From Deltaproteobacteria bacterium (lineage in GTDB: Bacteria; Desulfobacterota; Desulfobacteria; Desulfobacterales; ETH-SRB1): a stretch of 6,726 nt of DNA. Below are positions 1 to 5,910 of the stretch, in pieces; the stretch's first letter is position 1; each line of letters opens with the position of its first letter. The notes beneath the pieces are model-generated. The model was not told where the DNA came from. It saw nothing but the letters and a program-made list of their open reading frames with translations, and did no database searches. Location: assembly GCA_030627475.1 (NCBI GenBank), contig DAOURZ010000077.1, forward strand, positions 1-6,726, in the 5' to 3' direction. The position numbers and the translations under genes are program-made.

Positions 1-1152
1 ATATTGCAGAGCTTGAATCAGTGTGGATCAAACAACCCTGTTTTCATGATGGATGAAATTGACAAACTGGGCTCTGATTTTCGAGGTGATCCTTCTTCTG
101 CTCTGTTAGAGGCACTTGATCCTGAACAAAACTTTGAATTCAGTGATCACTACCTGAACTTACCCTTTGATCTTTCCGGTGTCATGTTTATCCTTACCGC
201 AAATTTGACAGATACAATCCCTTCAGCGCTTCTTGACAGAATGGAAATTATTAATCTTTCAGGATACACTGAAGAGGAAAAAAAGGTTATTGCCGAGACG
301 TATCTTTTCCCGCGTCAAATTAAGGAAAACGGCTTAAAGCCCAAGAATATTTCCATCAGTCCGAATGCATTGCTTCAGATTATAAATGAATACACATCCG
401 AGGCAGGTTTGAGAAATCTTGAACGTAAGCTGGGGGCAATATGCCGCAAGGTGGCACGAAAGATAGCCGAAAAAGAAAAATGTCCTTTTATTATTACAAG
501 AACAAATCTGCATAAGTATCTTGGGGTACCAAAATATTATCCCGAGATGGATCAGGAGGAGAGTCAGGTCGGACTGTCTACCGGGCTTGCCTGGACCCAG
601 GCTGGTGGAGAGGTCTTGTATGTGGAAGCATCTTTAATTCAAGGAAAGGGTGATTTGATTCTTACGGGGCAGCTCGGAGAAGTAATGCAGGAATCTGCAC
701 GTGCGGCTGTAAGTTATGCCAGGGCAAATCTTACTTCTTTTGGAGTAAAAGAAAATTTTCTTGAAAATTTTGATGTGCACATACATGTCCCGGCCGGTGC
801 GATACCCAAAGATGGTCCTTCTGCCGGAATTGTTATGGCTACTGCTCTCATTTCTGTTCTGACTAATAAGCCGGTTAACAAAGACATTGCCATGACTGGA
901 GAGATTACGCTCAGAGGAAGAATCCTTCCTATAGGAGGTTTGAAAGAAAAGGCTTTGGGAGCTTTGAGAGCCGGAATTTGTACTGTAGTAATTCCTGAAA
1001 AAAATAAAAAAAATCTTGTAGAATTTCCCTCAAATATAAAACGTAAAATTAAATTTATTCCTGTAAAACACATGGATGAACTACTGCCAATTGTAATTAA
1101 GGGCTTAAAACCCAAGGGCAGTGGGGCAAAAAAAAGCAAAAAAGAAAGTTAA
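1..1152 (+). CDS. lon: Lon protease (ATP-dependent serine protease), C-terminal part
   Basis: This is the C-terminal 383 residues of Lon, the cytoplasmic ATP-dependent protease that degrades misfolded and regulatory proteins. The frame is open to the window start, so the N-terminal substrate-binding domain and Walker A are missing (full-length Lon is usually about 780-820 aa). Fragment numbering: Walker B with the DEID acidic pair at 18-19; sensor-1 Asn in TAN at 68; a likely arginine finger at Arg80 (LLDR); sensor-2 Arg138 in GLRNLER; then the protease domain from about 187. The catalytic Ser274 lies in DGPSAG and Lys317 in GLKEK, 43 residues apart as in E. coli Lon (Ser679/Lys722). The dyad is intact, so the enzyme should be active. 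The end carries a short Lys/Ser-rich tail. Stop TAA at 1150-1152. Family assignment is very secure. Confidence 0.97.
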   Translation: MLQSLNQCGSNNPVFMMDEIDKLGSDFRGDPSSALLEALDPEQNFEFSDHYLNLPFDLSGVMFILTANLTDTIPSALLDRMEIINLSGYTEEEKKVIAETYLFPRQIKENGLKPKNISISPNALLQIINEYTSEAGLRNLERKLGAICRKVARKIAEKEKCPFIITRTNLHKYLGVPKYYPEMDQEESQVGLSTGLAWTQAGGEVLYVEASLIQGKGDLILTGQLGEVMQESARAAVSYARANLTSFGVKENFLENFDVHIHVPAGAIPKDGPSAGIVMATALISVLTNKPVNKDIAMTGEITLRGRILPIGGLKEKALGALRAGICTVVIPEKNKKNLVEFPSNIKRKIKFIPVKHMDELLPIVIKGLKPKGSGAKKSKKES

Positions 1153-1173
1153 ATAAAAAACGATTCACCAGGC

Positions 1174-1209
1174 ACTGGAACGTGGACGGAATAACTTCTA
1201 CGTTCCAGT
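1174..1209. repeat. Inverted repeat (13-bp stem, 10-nt loop) between lon and tsaB
   Basis: The left arm ACTGGAACGTGGA (1174-1186) pairs with the right arm TCTACGTTCCAGT (1197-1209). Ten outer base pairs are perfect, followed inward by one G-T wobble and two more pairs, leaving a 10-nt loop. It sits 21 nt after the lon stop and 11 nt before the tsaB ATG. No T-run follows the right arm, so it is a poor intrinsic terminator on the + strand. It could be an mRNA stability or translation-control hairpin, or a short palindromic repeat. The structure is seen directly; the role is unknown. Confidence 0.75.
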
Positions 1210-1220
1210 ATTAATAAATT

Positions 1221-1904
1221 ATGAGAATACTTGCTGTAGACACAGCTACAAAAAGTTGTAGCGTTGCCATTGTTGAGAAAGAATCAATTATAGCTGAAAC
1301 TACTCTATTTATCGAACAAACTCATTCAAAACATTTAATGGGAATGATAGATACAGTATTGAACTTGTCAGGGTTAACTGTATCTGAACTGGATGGATTC
1401 GCGGTAACAAAAGGCCCCGGTAGCTTTACCGGTTTGCGAATAGGTATTAGTTCGATAAAGGGGTTTGCTATGGCATCCGGCAAACCCGTTGTGGGTGTTT
1501 CAAGCCTTGATTCGCTTGCAATGCAGTGCTGTTTTTCTTCATATCTCGTTAGTCCGCTATTGGATGCTCGTAAAGGAGAGGTGTATTGTTCACGATACAG
1601 GTTTGAAAACGGATATTTAAAAAAGAAACATAGGGAGCAGGTTATCAGTTCCATCCAGGCTGTTTGCGATATAAAAGAGCCATGTTTGTTTGTTGGTGAC
1701 GGAGCTGAAATTTATCAAAATAAAATTAAAGATGAGATAGGCGATCTGGCATTTTTTGCACCGCCTTATCAAAACACAATCAGGGCTTCTACTGTGGCCC
1801 ATATAAGTATGGATAGATTCGAAAAAAATGATACAGAGGATAATATTTTGTTTGCACCTGATTATATACGAAAATGTTGGGCGGAAATTAGCCTTGATTT
1901 GTAA
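1221..1904 (+). CDS. tsaB: tRNA threonylcarbamoyladenosine biosynthesis protein TsaB
   Basis: TsaB is the non-catalytic scaffold of the bacterial TsaB-TsaD-TsaE complex, which transfers threonylcarbamoyl to A37 of ANN-decoding tRNAs in the cytoplasm. The 227-aa product has the usual family length (about 230). It opens with the ASKHA-fold start MRILAVDTAT, then a HSKHL motif at 35-39 and the hallmark GPGSFTGLRIG at 65-75. The C-terminal part (from about 105) is less conserved, as is normal for the family. The ATG at 1221 is the most upstream possible start because an in-frame TAA lies at 1215-1217. No Shine-Dalgarno motif is visible before it, and a hairpin ends 11 nt upstream. It follows lon by 68 bp, so it may be cotranscribed with it. 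RimI-like acetyltransferase and TsaD genes, common partners, are not in the window. Confidence 0.95.
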   Translation: MRILAVDTATKSCSVAIVEKESIIAETTLFIEQTHSKHLMGMIDTVLNLSGLTVSELDGFAVTKGPGSFTGLRIGISSIKGFAMASGKPVVGVSSLDSLAMQCCFSSYLVSPLLDARKGEVYCSRYRFENGYLKKKHREQVISSIQAVCDIKEPCLFVGDGAEIYQNKIKDEIGDLAFFAPPYQNTIRASTVAHISMDRFEKNDTEDNILFAPDYIRKCWAEISLDL

Positions 1905-1907
1905 TCA

Positions 1908-1936
1908 TTGACATTACTAATTGATATTGATATAAT
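1908..1936 (+). promoter_or_regulatory. Consensus sigma-70 promoter for psd-pssA
   Basis: The -35 box TTGACA (1908-1913) and -10 box TATAAT (1931-1936) both match the consensus at 6 of 6 positions, with the ideal 17-bp spacer. It begins 3 nt after the tsaB stop and lies 29 nt before the psd ATG, so transcription would start near 1942-1944 and give a leader of roughly 22-24 nt. This implies that psd-pssA can be transcribed independently of lon-tsaB. It is a sequence match only. Confidence 0.8.
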
Positions 1937-1965
1937 TTTTAATTTTAACAGAAGGTATATATTGA

Positions 1966-2658
1966 ATGAATAAATTCACATGGTCTGATCCTCCGAGTCA
2001 AGTCGCGTTCCCTGTAGCAAAAGCCGGATATCCTTTGATATTTGCCTTTGCTTTTACTACAGGTATTTTTGCCCTTTTGGGGCTGACAGTTCCCGCGCTG
2101 ACAGGTCTTGCGGTTACTTTTTTTATCTGCTATTTTTTCAGGGATCCTGATCGTGTTATACCTAAAAATTACGGTGCTGTTGTATCACCGGCAGATGGGA
2201 AAATTATTATAGCCGGGCAAGAGGACAGCACTCCTTTTTTTGAAGGCAAGTGTCAGAAAATAAGTATCTTTATGTCGGTATTTAATGTGCATGTAAATCG
2301 TATTCCGCATGAAGGGGAAGTTGAAAGGGTAAGTTATTATCCGGGAAAATTCTTTTCCGCAAACCTGGATAAGGCATCAAGGGATAATGAACATAATGCG
2401 ATTTTTCTTAAAACAGGAGATGGTCGAAAAATATGTGTCGTTCAGATCGCAGGGCTTATAGCGAGGCGTATTATATGCAAGTTGCAGAAGGGGGATCGGG
2501 TCGTCAGCGGTGAACGTCTCGGTATGATATGTTTTGGATCAAGACTTGATGTTTATCTGCCTGATGATACGGATCTTAACGTTACAGTCGGGGATAAGGT
2601 TAAAGCTGGCACATCTATTTTGGGATATTTAAAATATGAAAAAAAAGAAAAGGATTAG
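1966..2658 (+). CDS. psd: Phosphatidylserine decarboxylase proenzyme (short form)
   Basis: Psd decarboxylates phosphatidylserine to phosphatidylethanolamine at the inner membrane. The 230-aa length fits the short subfamily rather than the roughly 320-aa E. coli type. Visible features: a hydrophobic N-terminal stretch at about 21-57, probably one or two membrane segments; SPADGK at 74-79 with a candidate catalytic Asp77; FNVHVNR at 106-112 with His109; and the autocleavage site Phe-Gly-Ser, where cleavage between Gly191 and Ser192 would release a beta chain and an alpha chain carrying the pyruvoyl group made from Ser192. A GAAGG ribosome binding site at 1951-1955 lies 10 nt before the ATG, slightly far. 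Its last 23 bp overlap the start of pssA, whose enzyme makes its substrate. The consensus promoter upstream probably drives both genes. Confidence 0.95.
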   Translation: MNKFTWSDPPSQVAFPVAKAGYPLIFAFAFTTGIFALLGLTVPALTGLAVTFFICYFFRDPDRVIPKNYGAVVSPADGKIIIAGQEDSTPFFEGKCQKISIFMSVFNVHVNRIPHEGEVERVSYYPGKFFSANLDKASRDNEHNAIFLKTGDGRKICVVQIAGLIARRIICKLQKGDRVVSGERLGMICFGSRLDVYLPDDTDLNVTVGDKVKAGTSILGYLKYEKKEKD

Positions 2659-3421
2659 CAAGGATAAACTGAAGCGCGGAATATACATTCTGCCTAACAT
2701 ATTTACATCTTTAAATATTTTCTGTGGATTCTATGCTATTATTGCTTCAATAGATGGAAAATATGTTACATCTGCCATAGCTATTATTATTGCTGTGGTA
2801 TTTGATATTCTTGATGGCAAAATCGCCAGAGCCACCAATACTACCAGTAAATTCGGTGTTGAATACGATTCCCTTGCAGATCTTGTATCCTTTGGTCTTG
2901 CTCCAGGGGTAATGATGTATTTATGGGCTCTTAAACCTATGGGAAGAATTGGCTGGCTGGCTGCATTTTTATTTATGATTTGCGGGGCACTTCGTCTGGC
3001 GCGTTTCAATGCCAGTGTTGATACAGTAAGCAAAACTTGCTTTACAGGCCTTCCGATACCTGCTGCTGCCGGTATGGCTGCGACTACTGTTTTGTTCTAT
3101 AATAAATTTGGCATAGCGAGTACTTCGAGCTGTATATTACCCCTTATAATGCTTTATATTCTTTCTTTTTTAATGGTCAGCACCATAAAATACGATTGTT
3201 TTAAACAACCTGAGCTGTTTAGAAAGATGAATTTCAATGTTCTTGTTGCAATTATACTGATTTTGATTTTTATAGCAGCGCAGCCATCCATTGCCCTGTT
3301 TCTTTTAGGAGTTGCCTATCTCATTTCAGGTCCTTTCAAGACTATAAGGCTTATGAAACATTCAAAGCAGAAAAAAAATGAAATCCACGAAATTGACAAA
3401 CAGATTTCAAATTCTCTATAA
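2636..3421 (+). CDS. pssA: CDP-diacylglycerol--serine O-phosphatidyltransferase
   Basis: This integral membrane enzyme joins L-serine to CDP-diacylglycerol, giving phosphatidylserine and CMP, the step before Psd. It has the complete CDP-alcohol phosphotransferase signature: D57, D60-G61, A64-R65, G74, D78 and D82, the spacing that binds the metal and CDP. The 261-aa protein begins with a basic stretch (MKKKKR), then LPN at 19-21, typical of the membrane-bound bacterial PssA, and has several hydrophobic segments (about 24-58, 92-113, 131-182 and 198-232), ending in a polar tail. It is the Bacillus-type enzyme, not the soluble E. coli type. The start overlaps psd by 23 bp in the +1 frame with only a weak GGGA about 10 nt upstream, which suggests translational coupling. 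The start codon is followed by an A8 run (2639-2646). Confidence 0.95.
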   Translation: MKKKKRISKDKLKRGIYILPNIFTSLNIFCGFYAIIASIDGKYVTSAIAIIIAVVFDILDGKIARATNTTSKFGVEYDSLADLVSFGLAPGVMMYLWALKPMGRIGWLAAFLFMICGALRLARFNASVDTVSKTCFTGLPIPAAAGMAATTVLFYNKFGIASTSSCILPLIMLYILSFLMVSTIKYDCFKQPELFRKMNFNVLVAIILILIFIAAQPSIALFLLGVAYLISGPFKTIRLMKHSKQKKNEIHEIDKQISNSL

Positions 3422-3425
3422 TTTA

Positions 3426-3460
3426 TCAGTTTACGGTTATCAGTTTACAGCTAACGGTTG
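3426..3460. repeat. Heptamer-periodic repeat array, five units, after pssA
   Basis: Starting 5 nt after the pssA stop, five consecutive 7-nt units (TCAGTTT, ACGGTTA, TCAGTTT, ACAGCTA, ACGGTTG) place a CNGT or near-CNGT core at 3427, 3434, 3441, 3448 and 3455, exactly 7 nt apart. The same unit recurs in the gaps after leuB and asd. A weaker continuation (GCCGTTC, ACAGCTT, GAAACTT, GAAATTA) runs at 3499-3526, in a different phase. Between and after these blocks, up to 3580, I see no gene and no convincing terminator. Periodicity is seen directly; function is unknown. Confidence 0.7.
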
Positions 3461-3580
3461 ATCAAAGCATAACAGAAATCAGTATTGCATAATTCGTAGC
3501 CGTTCACAGCTTGAAACTTGAAATTAAAAAATAGAAATTGGGAAGAACAGTACAAAAGTATGAGGGCCAACTTTCTAATT

Positions 3581-3609
3581 TTGACGTTCCTTACCATAAT
3601 TCATTTAAA
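3581..3609 (+). promoter_or_regulatory. Weak candidate sigma-70 promoter upstream of leuB
   Basis: TTGACG (3581-3586, 5 of 6 to consensus) and TTTAAA (3604-3609, 4 of 6) are separated by 17 bp. The -10 box lacks the important second-position A and final T, so this is a tentative call. Position is sensible: 48 nt before the leuB ATG, in a gap where the operon probably restarts. Confidence 0.3.
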
Positions 3610-3612
3610 AAC

Positions 3613-3627
3613 CCGTGAATCGACAAC
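3613..3627. repeat. Fragment of the heptamer repeat upstream of leuB
   Basis: The 15-nt string at 3613-3627 matches 4774-4788, in the leuB-asd gap, at 14 of 15 positions (one T for C). In both places it lies at the gene-proximal end of the gap, a short distance before the next ribosome binding site. This ties the pssA-leuB gap to the same repeat family as the other two gaps. Confidence 0.6.
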
Positions 3628-3646
3628 CATGAATTGTTTATTTATG

Positions 3647-3652
3647 AAGGAG
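3647..3652 (+). promoter_or_regulatory. Ribosome binding site fixing the leuB start
   Basis: AAGGAG lies 5 nt before the ATG at 3658. This rules out the in-frame TTG at 3634, which would put the Shine-Dalgarno sequence inside the coding region and add eight residues absent from the conserved family N-terminus. Confidence 0.85.
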
Positions 3653-3657
3653 TTGTG

Positions 3658-4722
3658 ATGTCAAAAGAATATAAAATAGCTGTAATTCCAGGAGATGGTA
3701 CAGGGCCGGAAGTTATAGCGGAAGGTATTAAAGTCCTGGAGGCTGTGGCAGACAAATACGATTTCAGACTGAATTTTACCGATTACAATTTAGGCGGCGA
3801 TCATTACAAAGCAACCGGAGAAATTCTGCCGGATAGTACGCTTGAATCACTGGCAAACTTTGATGCAATATATCTCGGTGCCATAGGACATCCGGATGTT
3901 AAGCCTGGAATTCTTGAAAAAGGCATTCTTCTAAAACTCAGATTTCATTTTGACCAGTATGTTAATTTAAGACCCGTTAAATTGTATGAAGGAGTAAAAA
4001 CTCCTTTGAAGGATAAAAACCCTGAAGATATTGACTTCGTGGTGGTTCGTGAAAATACGGAAGGTCTTTACGTTGGCGCAGGCGGTTTCTTAAAACGAGG
4101 AACTGCAGATGAAGTTGCAGTGCAAGAGTCAATAAATACACGCAAAGGTGTCGAAAGATGTATTAGATATGCCTTTGAATATTGCAGAAAACGAAACAAG
4201 GCTAAAAGATTAACTCTTTGCGGAAAAACCAATGTACTTACTTTTGCGTTTGATCTTTGGGAAAGAACTTTTAATGAAGTCGCAGAAGAATATCCTGATA
4301 TAGAAAAGGATTATGCACATGTTGATGCAGTATGCATGTGGATGGTTAAAAATCCGGAATGGTTTGATGTTATCGTAACGGACAATATGTTTGGAGATAT
4401 AATTACCGATTTGGCGGCAATCATACAGGGAGGAATGGGTATCGCTGCCGGAGGGAATATAAATCCCGATGGAGTTTCAATGTTCGAACCTATTGGAGGA
4501 TCTGCTCCCAAATATACCGGAAAGCAGGTAATAAATCCAACAGCAGCAATAATGGCAGCTAATGTTATGCTTGATACAATCGGCGAGCATAAAGCAGCTT
4601 CCATGATCGAAAAAAGCGTGATAAAGGTTTTACGTGATGATTTAAAAGACGTAGCTGCCGGCAGGATGGGATATACTACAAAAGAAGTCGGAGATTTAAT
4701 TGTAAATTATATTAAAGGATAA
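3658..4722 (+). CDS. leuB: Isopropylmalate/isocitrate dehydrogenase family enzyme, probable LeuB
   Basis: This 354-aa beta-decarboxylating dehydrogenase most likely oxidises 3-isopropylmalate in leucine synthesis. Family marks: the GDGTGPEV start at 12-19; substrate-binding Arg95, Arg105 (NLRP) and Arg131 (VVRENTEG); Tyr138; Lys190 (GKTNVL); and metal-binding Asp223, Asp247 and Asp251 (FGDIITD). The LLKLR segment at 91-95 keeps the two leucines of the isopropylmalate pocket, but FDQYVNLRPV and DIDF-VVRENTEG also recall tartrate/D-malate dehydrogenases (TtuC/DmlA). The coenzyme loop reads GGSAPKYTG at 280-288, with Lys285-Tyr286 where NAD-type LeuB has Asp-Ile; Lys-Tyr is the NADP-type pair of E. 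coli isocitrate dehydrogenase. I recall similar proteins beside asd in Geobacter, annotated LeuB. No other leu gene is in the window, so the substrate is less certain than the family. Confidence 0.85.
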   Translation: MSKEYKIAVIPGDGTGPEVIAEGIKVLEAVADKYDFRLNFTDYNLGGDHYKATGEILPDSTLESLANFDAIYLGAIGHPDVKPGILEKGILLKLRFHFDQYVNLRPVKLYEGVKTPLKDKNPEDIDFVVVRENTEGLYVGAGGFLKRGTADEVAVQESINTRKGVERCIRYAFEYCRKRNKAKRLTLCGKTNVLTFAFDLWERTFNEVAEEYPDIEKDYAHVDAVCMWMVKNPEWFDVIVTDNMFGDIITDLAAIIQGGMGIAAGGNINPDGVSMFEPIGGSAPKYTGKQVINPTAAIMAANVMLDTIGEHKAASMIEKSVIKVLRDDLKDVAAGRMGYTTKEVGDLIVNYIKG

Positions 4723-4724
4723 AT

Positions 4725-4801
4725 GGAACGGTTAACAGCTAAATGAACCATGCCAATGACCGAGTTGTTTTAACCGTGAACCGACAACTTTAAACCGTTC
4801 C
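4725..4801. repeat. Palindrome-bounded heptamer-periodic repeat between leuB and asd
   Basis: This element fills nearly all of the 94-bp gap. Its ends are a perfect 9-bp inverted repeat, GGAACGGTT (4725-4733) and AACCGTTCC (4793-4801). Inside, ACGGTTA and ACAGCTA follow each other at 4728-4741, and ACCG recurs ending at 4762, 4776, 4783 and 4797, all multiples of 7 apart. An inner 6-bp inverted pair, AGTTGT (4763-4768) and ACAACT (4784-4789), could form a second stem. No T-run follows, so it does not look like a terminator. The right end is 6 nt before the AGGAG of asd. Confidence 0.75.
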
Positions 4802-4816
4802 TAATATAGGAGATGT

Positions 4817-5839
4817 ATGTCTGGTAAGAAATTTAATATTGCCATAGCAGGCGCAACAGGCGCTGTAGGCAATCAGATGATAACTTGTCTTGAGGAAAGC
4901 AGCATTCCCTTAAAGTCGGTCAGGTTTTTAGCCTCTCATCGTTCAGCAGGCAGCAAGCTCAACTTCAAGGGAGCTTCTATTGATGTAGAGGAATTAACGG
5001 AAAATTCTTTTAAAGGCGTTGACATTGCGCTTTTTTCAGCAGGTGGCGGTACAAGTAAGAAATTTGCTCCTTTTGCCGCAAATGACGGCTGCGTGGTTAT
5101 TGACAATTCAAGCGCATGGCGTATGGATCCTGATGTTCCGCTTGTTGTTCCGGAAGTAAATCCTCACGCAGTAGCGGATTATACAAATAAGGGAATAATA
5201 GCGAATCCAAACTGCTCTACGATTCAAATGGTTGTTGCTATTAATCCTGTTTATAGAAAGTGCGGAATAAGAAGAATTGTAGTTTCTACATATCAGGCCG
5301 TGTCCGGAACAGGGAAAAAGGCAATAGATGAACTTTTTGATCAGACCCGATCTATGATTAATTTTGCAGATTATGAAATTAATGTTTATCCGCACAGAAT
5401 TGCTTTTAATTGTCTTCCACATATAGATGTATTTTTGGAAAACGGTTATACCAAAGAAGAAATGAAGATGGTTAACGAAACAAGAAAAATTTTTGAGGAT
5501 GATTCAATAGGAGTTACAGCTACAACTGTCAGGGTTCCTGTATTTTATAGCCATTCCGAGTCAGTCAATATTGAGACAAAAGAACATATTTCAGCGGATG
5601 AAGTAAAATCTCTTCTTGAAAATAAACCGGGCATTAAAGTTGTAGATGATCCTGCAAATAATATTTACCCTCTTGCTATTGATGCGGCGGGCCAGGATTT
5701 AACACTGGTTGGACGCATACGGAATGATGAATCAATTCCGAACGGCATTAATATGTGGATTGTTGCGGATAATATCAGAAAAGGCGCTGCAACCAATACA
5801 GTTCAGATAGCGGAAATTCTGGCAGACAAATATTTATAA
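4817..5839 (+). CDS. asd: Aspartate-semialdehyde dehydrogenase
   Basis: Asd reduces L-aspartyl-4-phosphate to aspartate semialdehyde with NADPH, the branch point to lysine, diaminopimelate, threonine and methionine. The 340-aa protein fits the shorter Asd type (about 330-345 aa) rather than the longer E. coli form. Features: the nucleotide-binding GATGAVG at 12-18; SSAWR at 98-102, a phosphate-binding segment; the catalytic Cys133 in NPNCST; Gln160 before SGTGKKA; Arg239 and His246 in the RVPVFYSHSES block, the likely substrate Arg and general-base His; and a C-terminal segment ending in NTVQIAE that closes the active site. An AGGAG at 4808-4812 lies 4 nt before the ATG. Its TAA stop forms the first bases of the following repeat element. 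Being adjacent to leuB suggests an amino-acid biosynthesis operon. Confidence 0.96.
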   Translation: MSGKKFNIAIAGATGAVGNQMITCLEESSIPLKSVRFLASHRSAGSKLNFKGASIDVEELTENSFKGVDIALFSAGGGTSKKFAPFAANDGCVVIDNSSAWRMDPDVPLVVPEVNPHAVADYTNKGIIANPNCSTIQMVVAINPVYRKCGIRRIVVSTYQAVSGTGKKAIDELFDQTRSMINFADYEINVYPHRIAFNCLPHIDVFLENGYTKEEMKMVNETRKIFEDDSIGVTATTVRVPVFYSHSESVNIETKEHISADEVKSLLENKPGIKVVDDPANNIYPLAIDAAGQDLTLVGRIRNDESIPNGINMWIVADNIRKGAATNTVQIAEILADKYL

Positions 5840-5887
5840 CGGTTGGCGGTTTACAGTAAACTGTAAACCGATAACTGTGAACCGTTA
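5837..5887. repeat. Seven-unit heptamer repeat with nested palindromes between asd and greA
   Basis: Seven back-to-back 7-nt units (5839-5887) read ACGGTTG, GCGGTTT, ACAGTAA, ACTGTAA, ACCGATA, ACTGTGA, ACCGTTA, so a CNGT or CNGA core occurs at 5840 and every 7 nt to 5882. Nested palindromes result: the inner arms CGGTTTACAG (5847-5856) and CTGTAAACCG (5861-5870) are a perfect 10-bp stem with a 4-nt loop, and the outer arms TAACGGTT (5837-5844) and AACCGTTA (5880-5887) are a perfect 8-bp pair. The left outer arm begins with the asd stop codon. This is the most regular of the three arrays. No T-run follows, so terminator function is unlikely. Confidence 0.85.
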
Positions 5888-5897
5888 CGTAAGTTTT

Positions 5898-5903
5898 AAG
5901 GAG
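5898..5903 (+). promoter_or_regulatory. Ribosome binding site fixing the TTG start of greA
   Basis: AAGGAG lies 7 nt before the TTG at 5911. The resulting N-terminus (METVPITRKGYEAL) matches the conserved GreA start, so the non-ATG codon is well supported. Confidence 0.85.
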
Positions 5904-5910
5904 TCTATAG

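Noticed and set aside
714..1139. Minus-strand open frame opposite lon
   Set aside because: It lies wholly within the strongly conserved Lon protease domain and its product resembles no family; it is a shadow of the real gene. The minus-strand frames opposite tsaB, pssA, leuB, asd and greA are rejected for the same reason.
1174..1209. Intrinsic terminator after lon
   Set aside because: The stem is followed by ATTAATAAATT rather than a T-run, and on the opposite strand the nearest T-rich stretch is more than 10 nt away.
3487..3600. CATAAT strings as further -10 boxes upstream of leuB
   Set aside because: No -35 element lies at a suitable distance from either one.
3634..3657. Upstream TTG start for leuB
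   Set aside because: It would place the AAGGAG inside the coding sequence and add eight residues not expected in the family; the ATG at 3658 has ideal spacing.
4813..4827. Tiny ATG frame overlapping the asd start
   Set aside because: It is four codons long and arises from the ATGTATG string; nothing supports its being a leader peptide.
5837..5887. Heptamer array as a universal translation stop, since a 7-nt unit with TAA would place stops in all frames
   Set aside because: The frame starting at 5838 reads through the whole array without a stop, so it does not block all three frames.
3426..5887. CRISPR array
   Set aside because: The units are 7 nt long, abut one another and vary; there are no longer identical repeats with spacers, and no cas genes.
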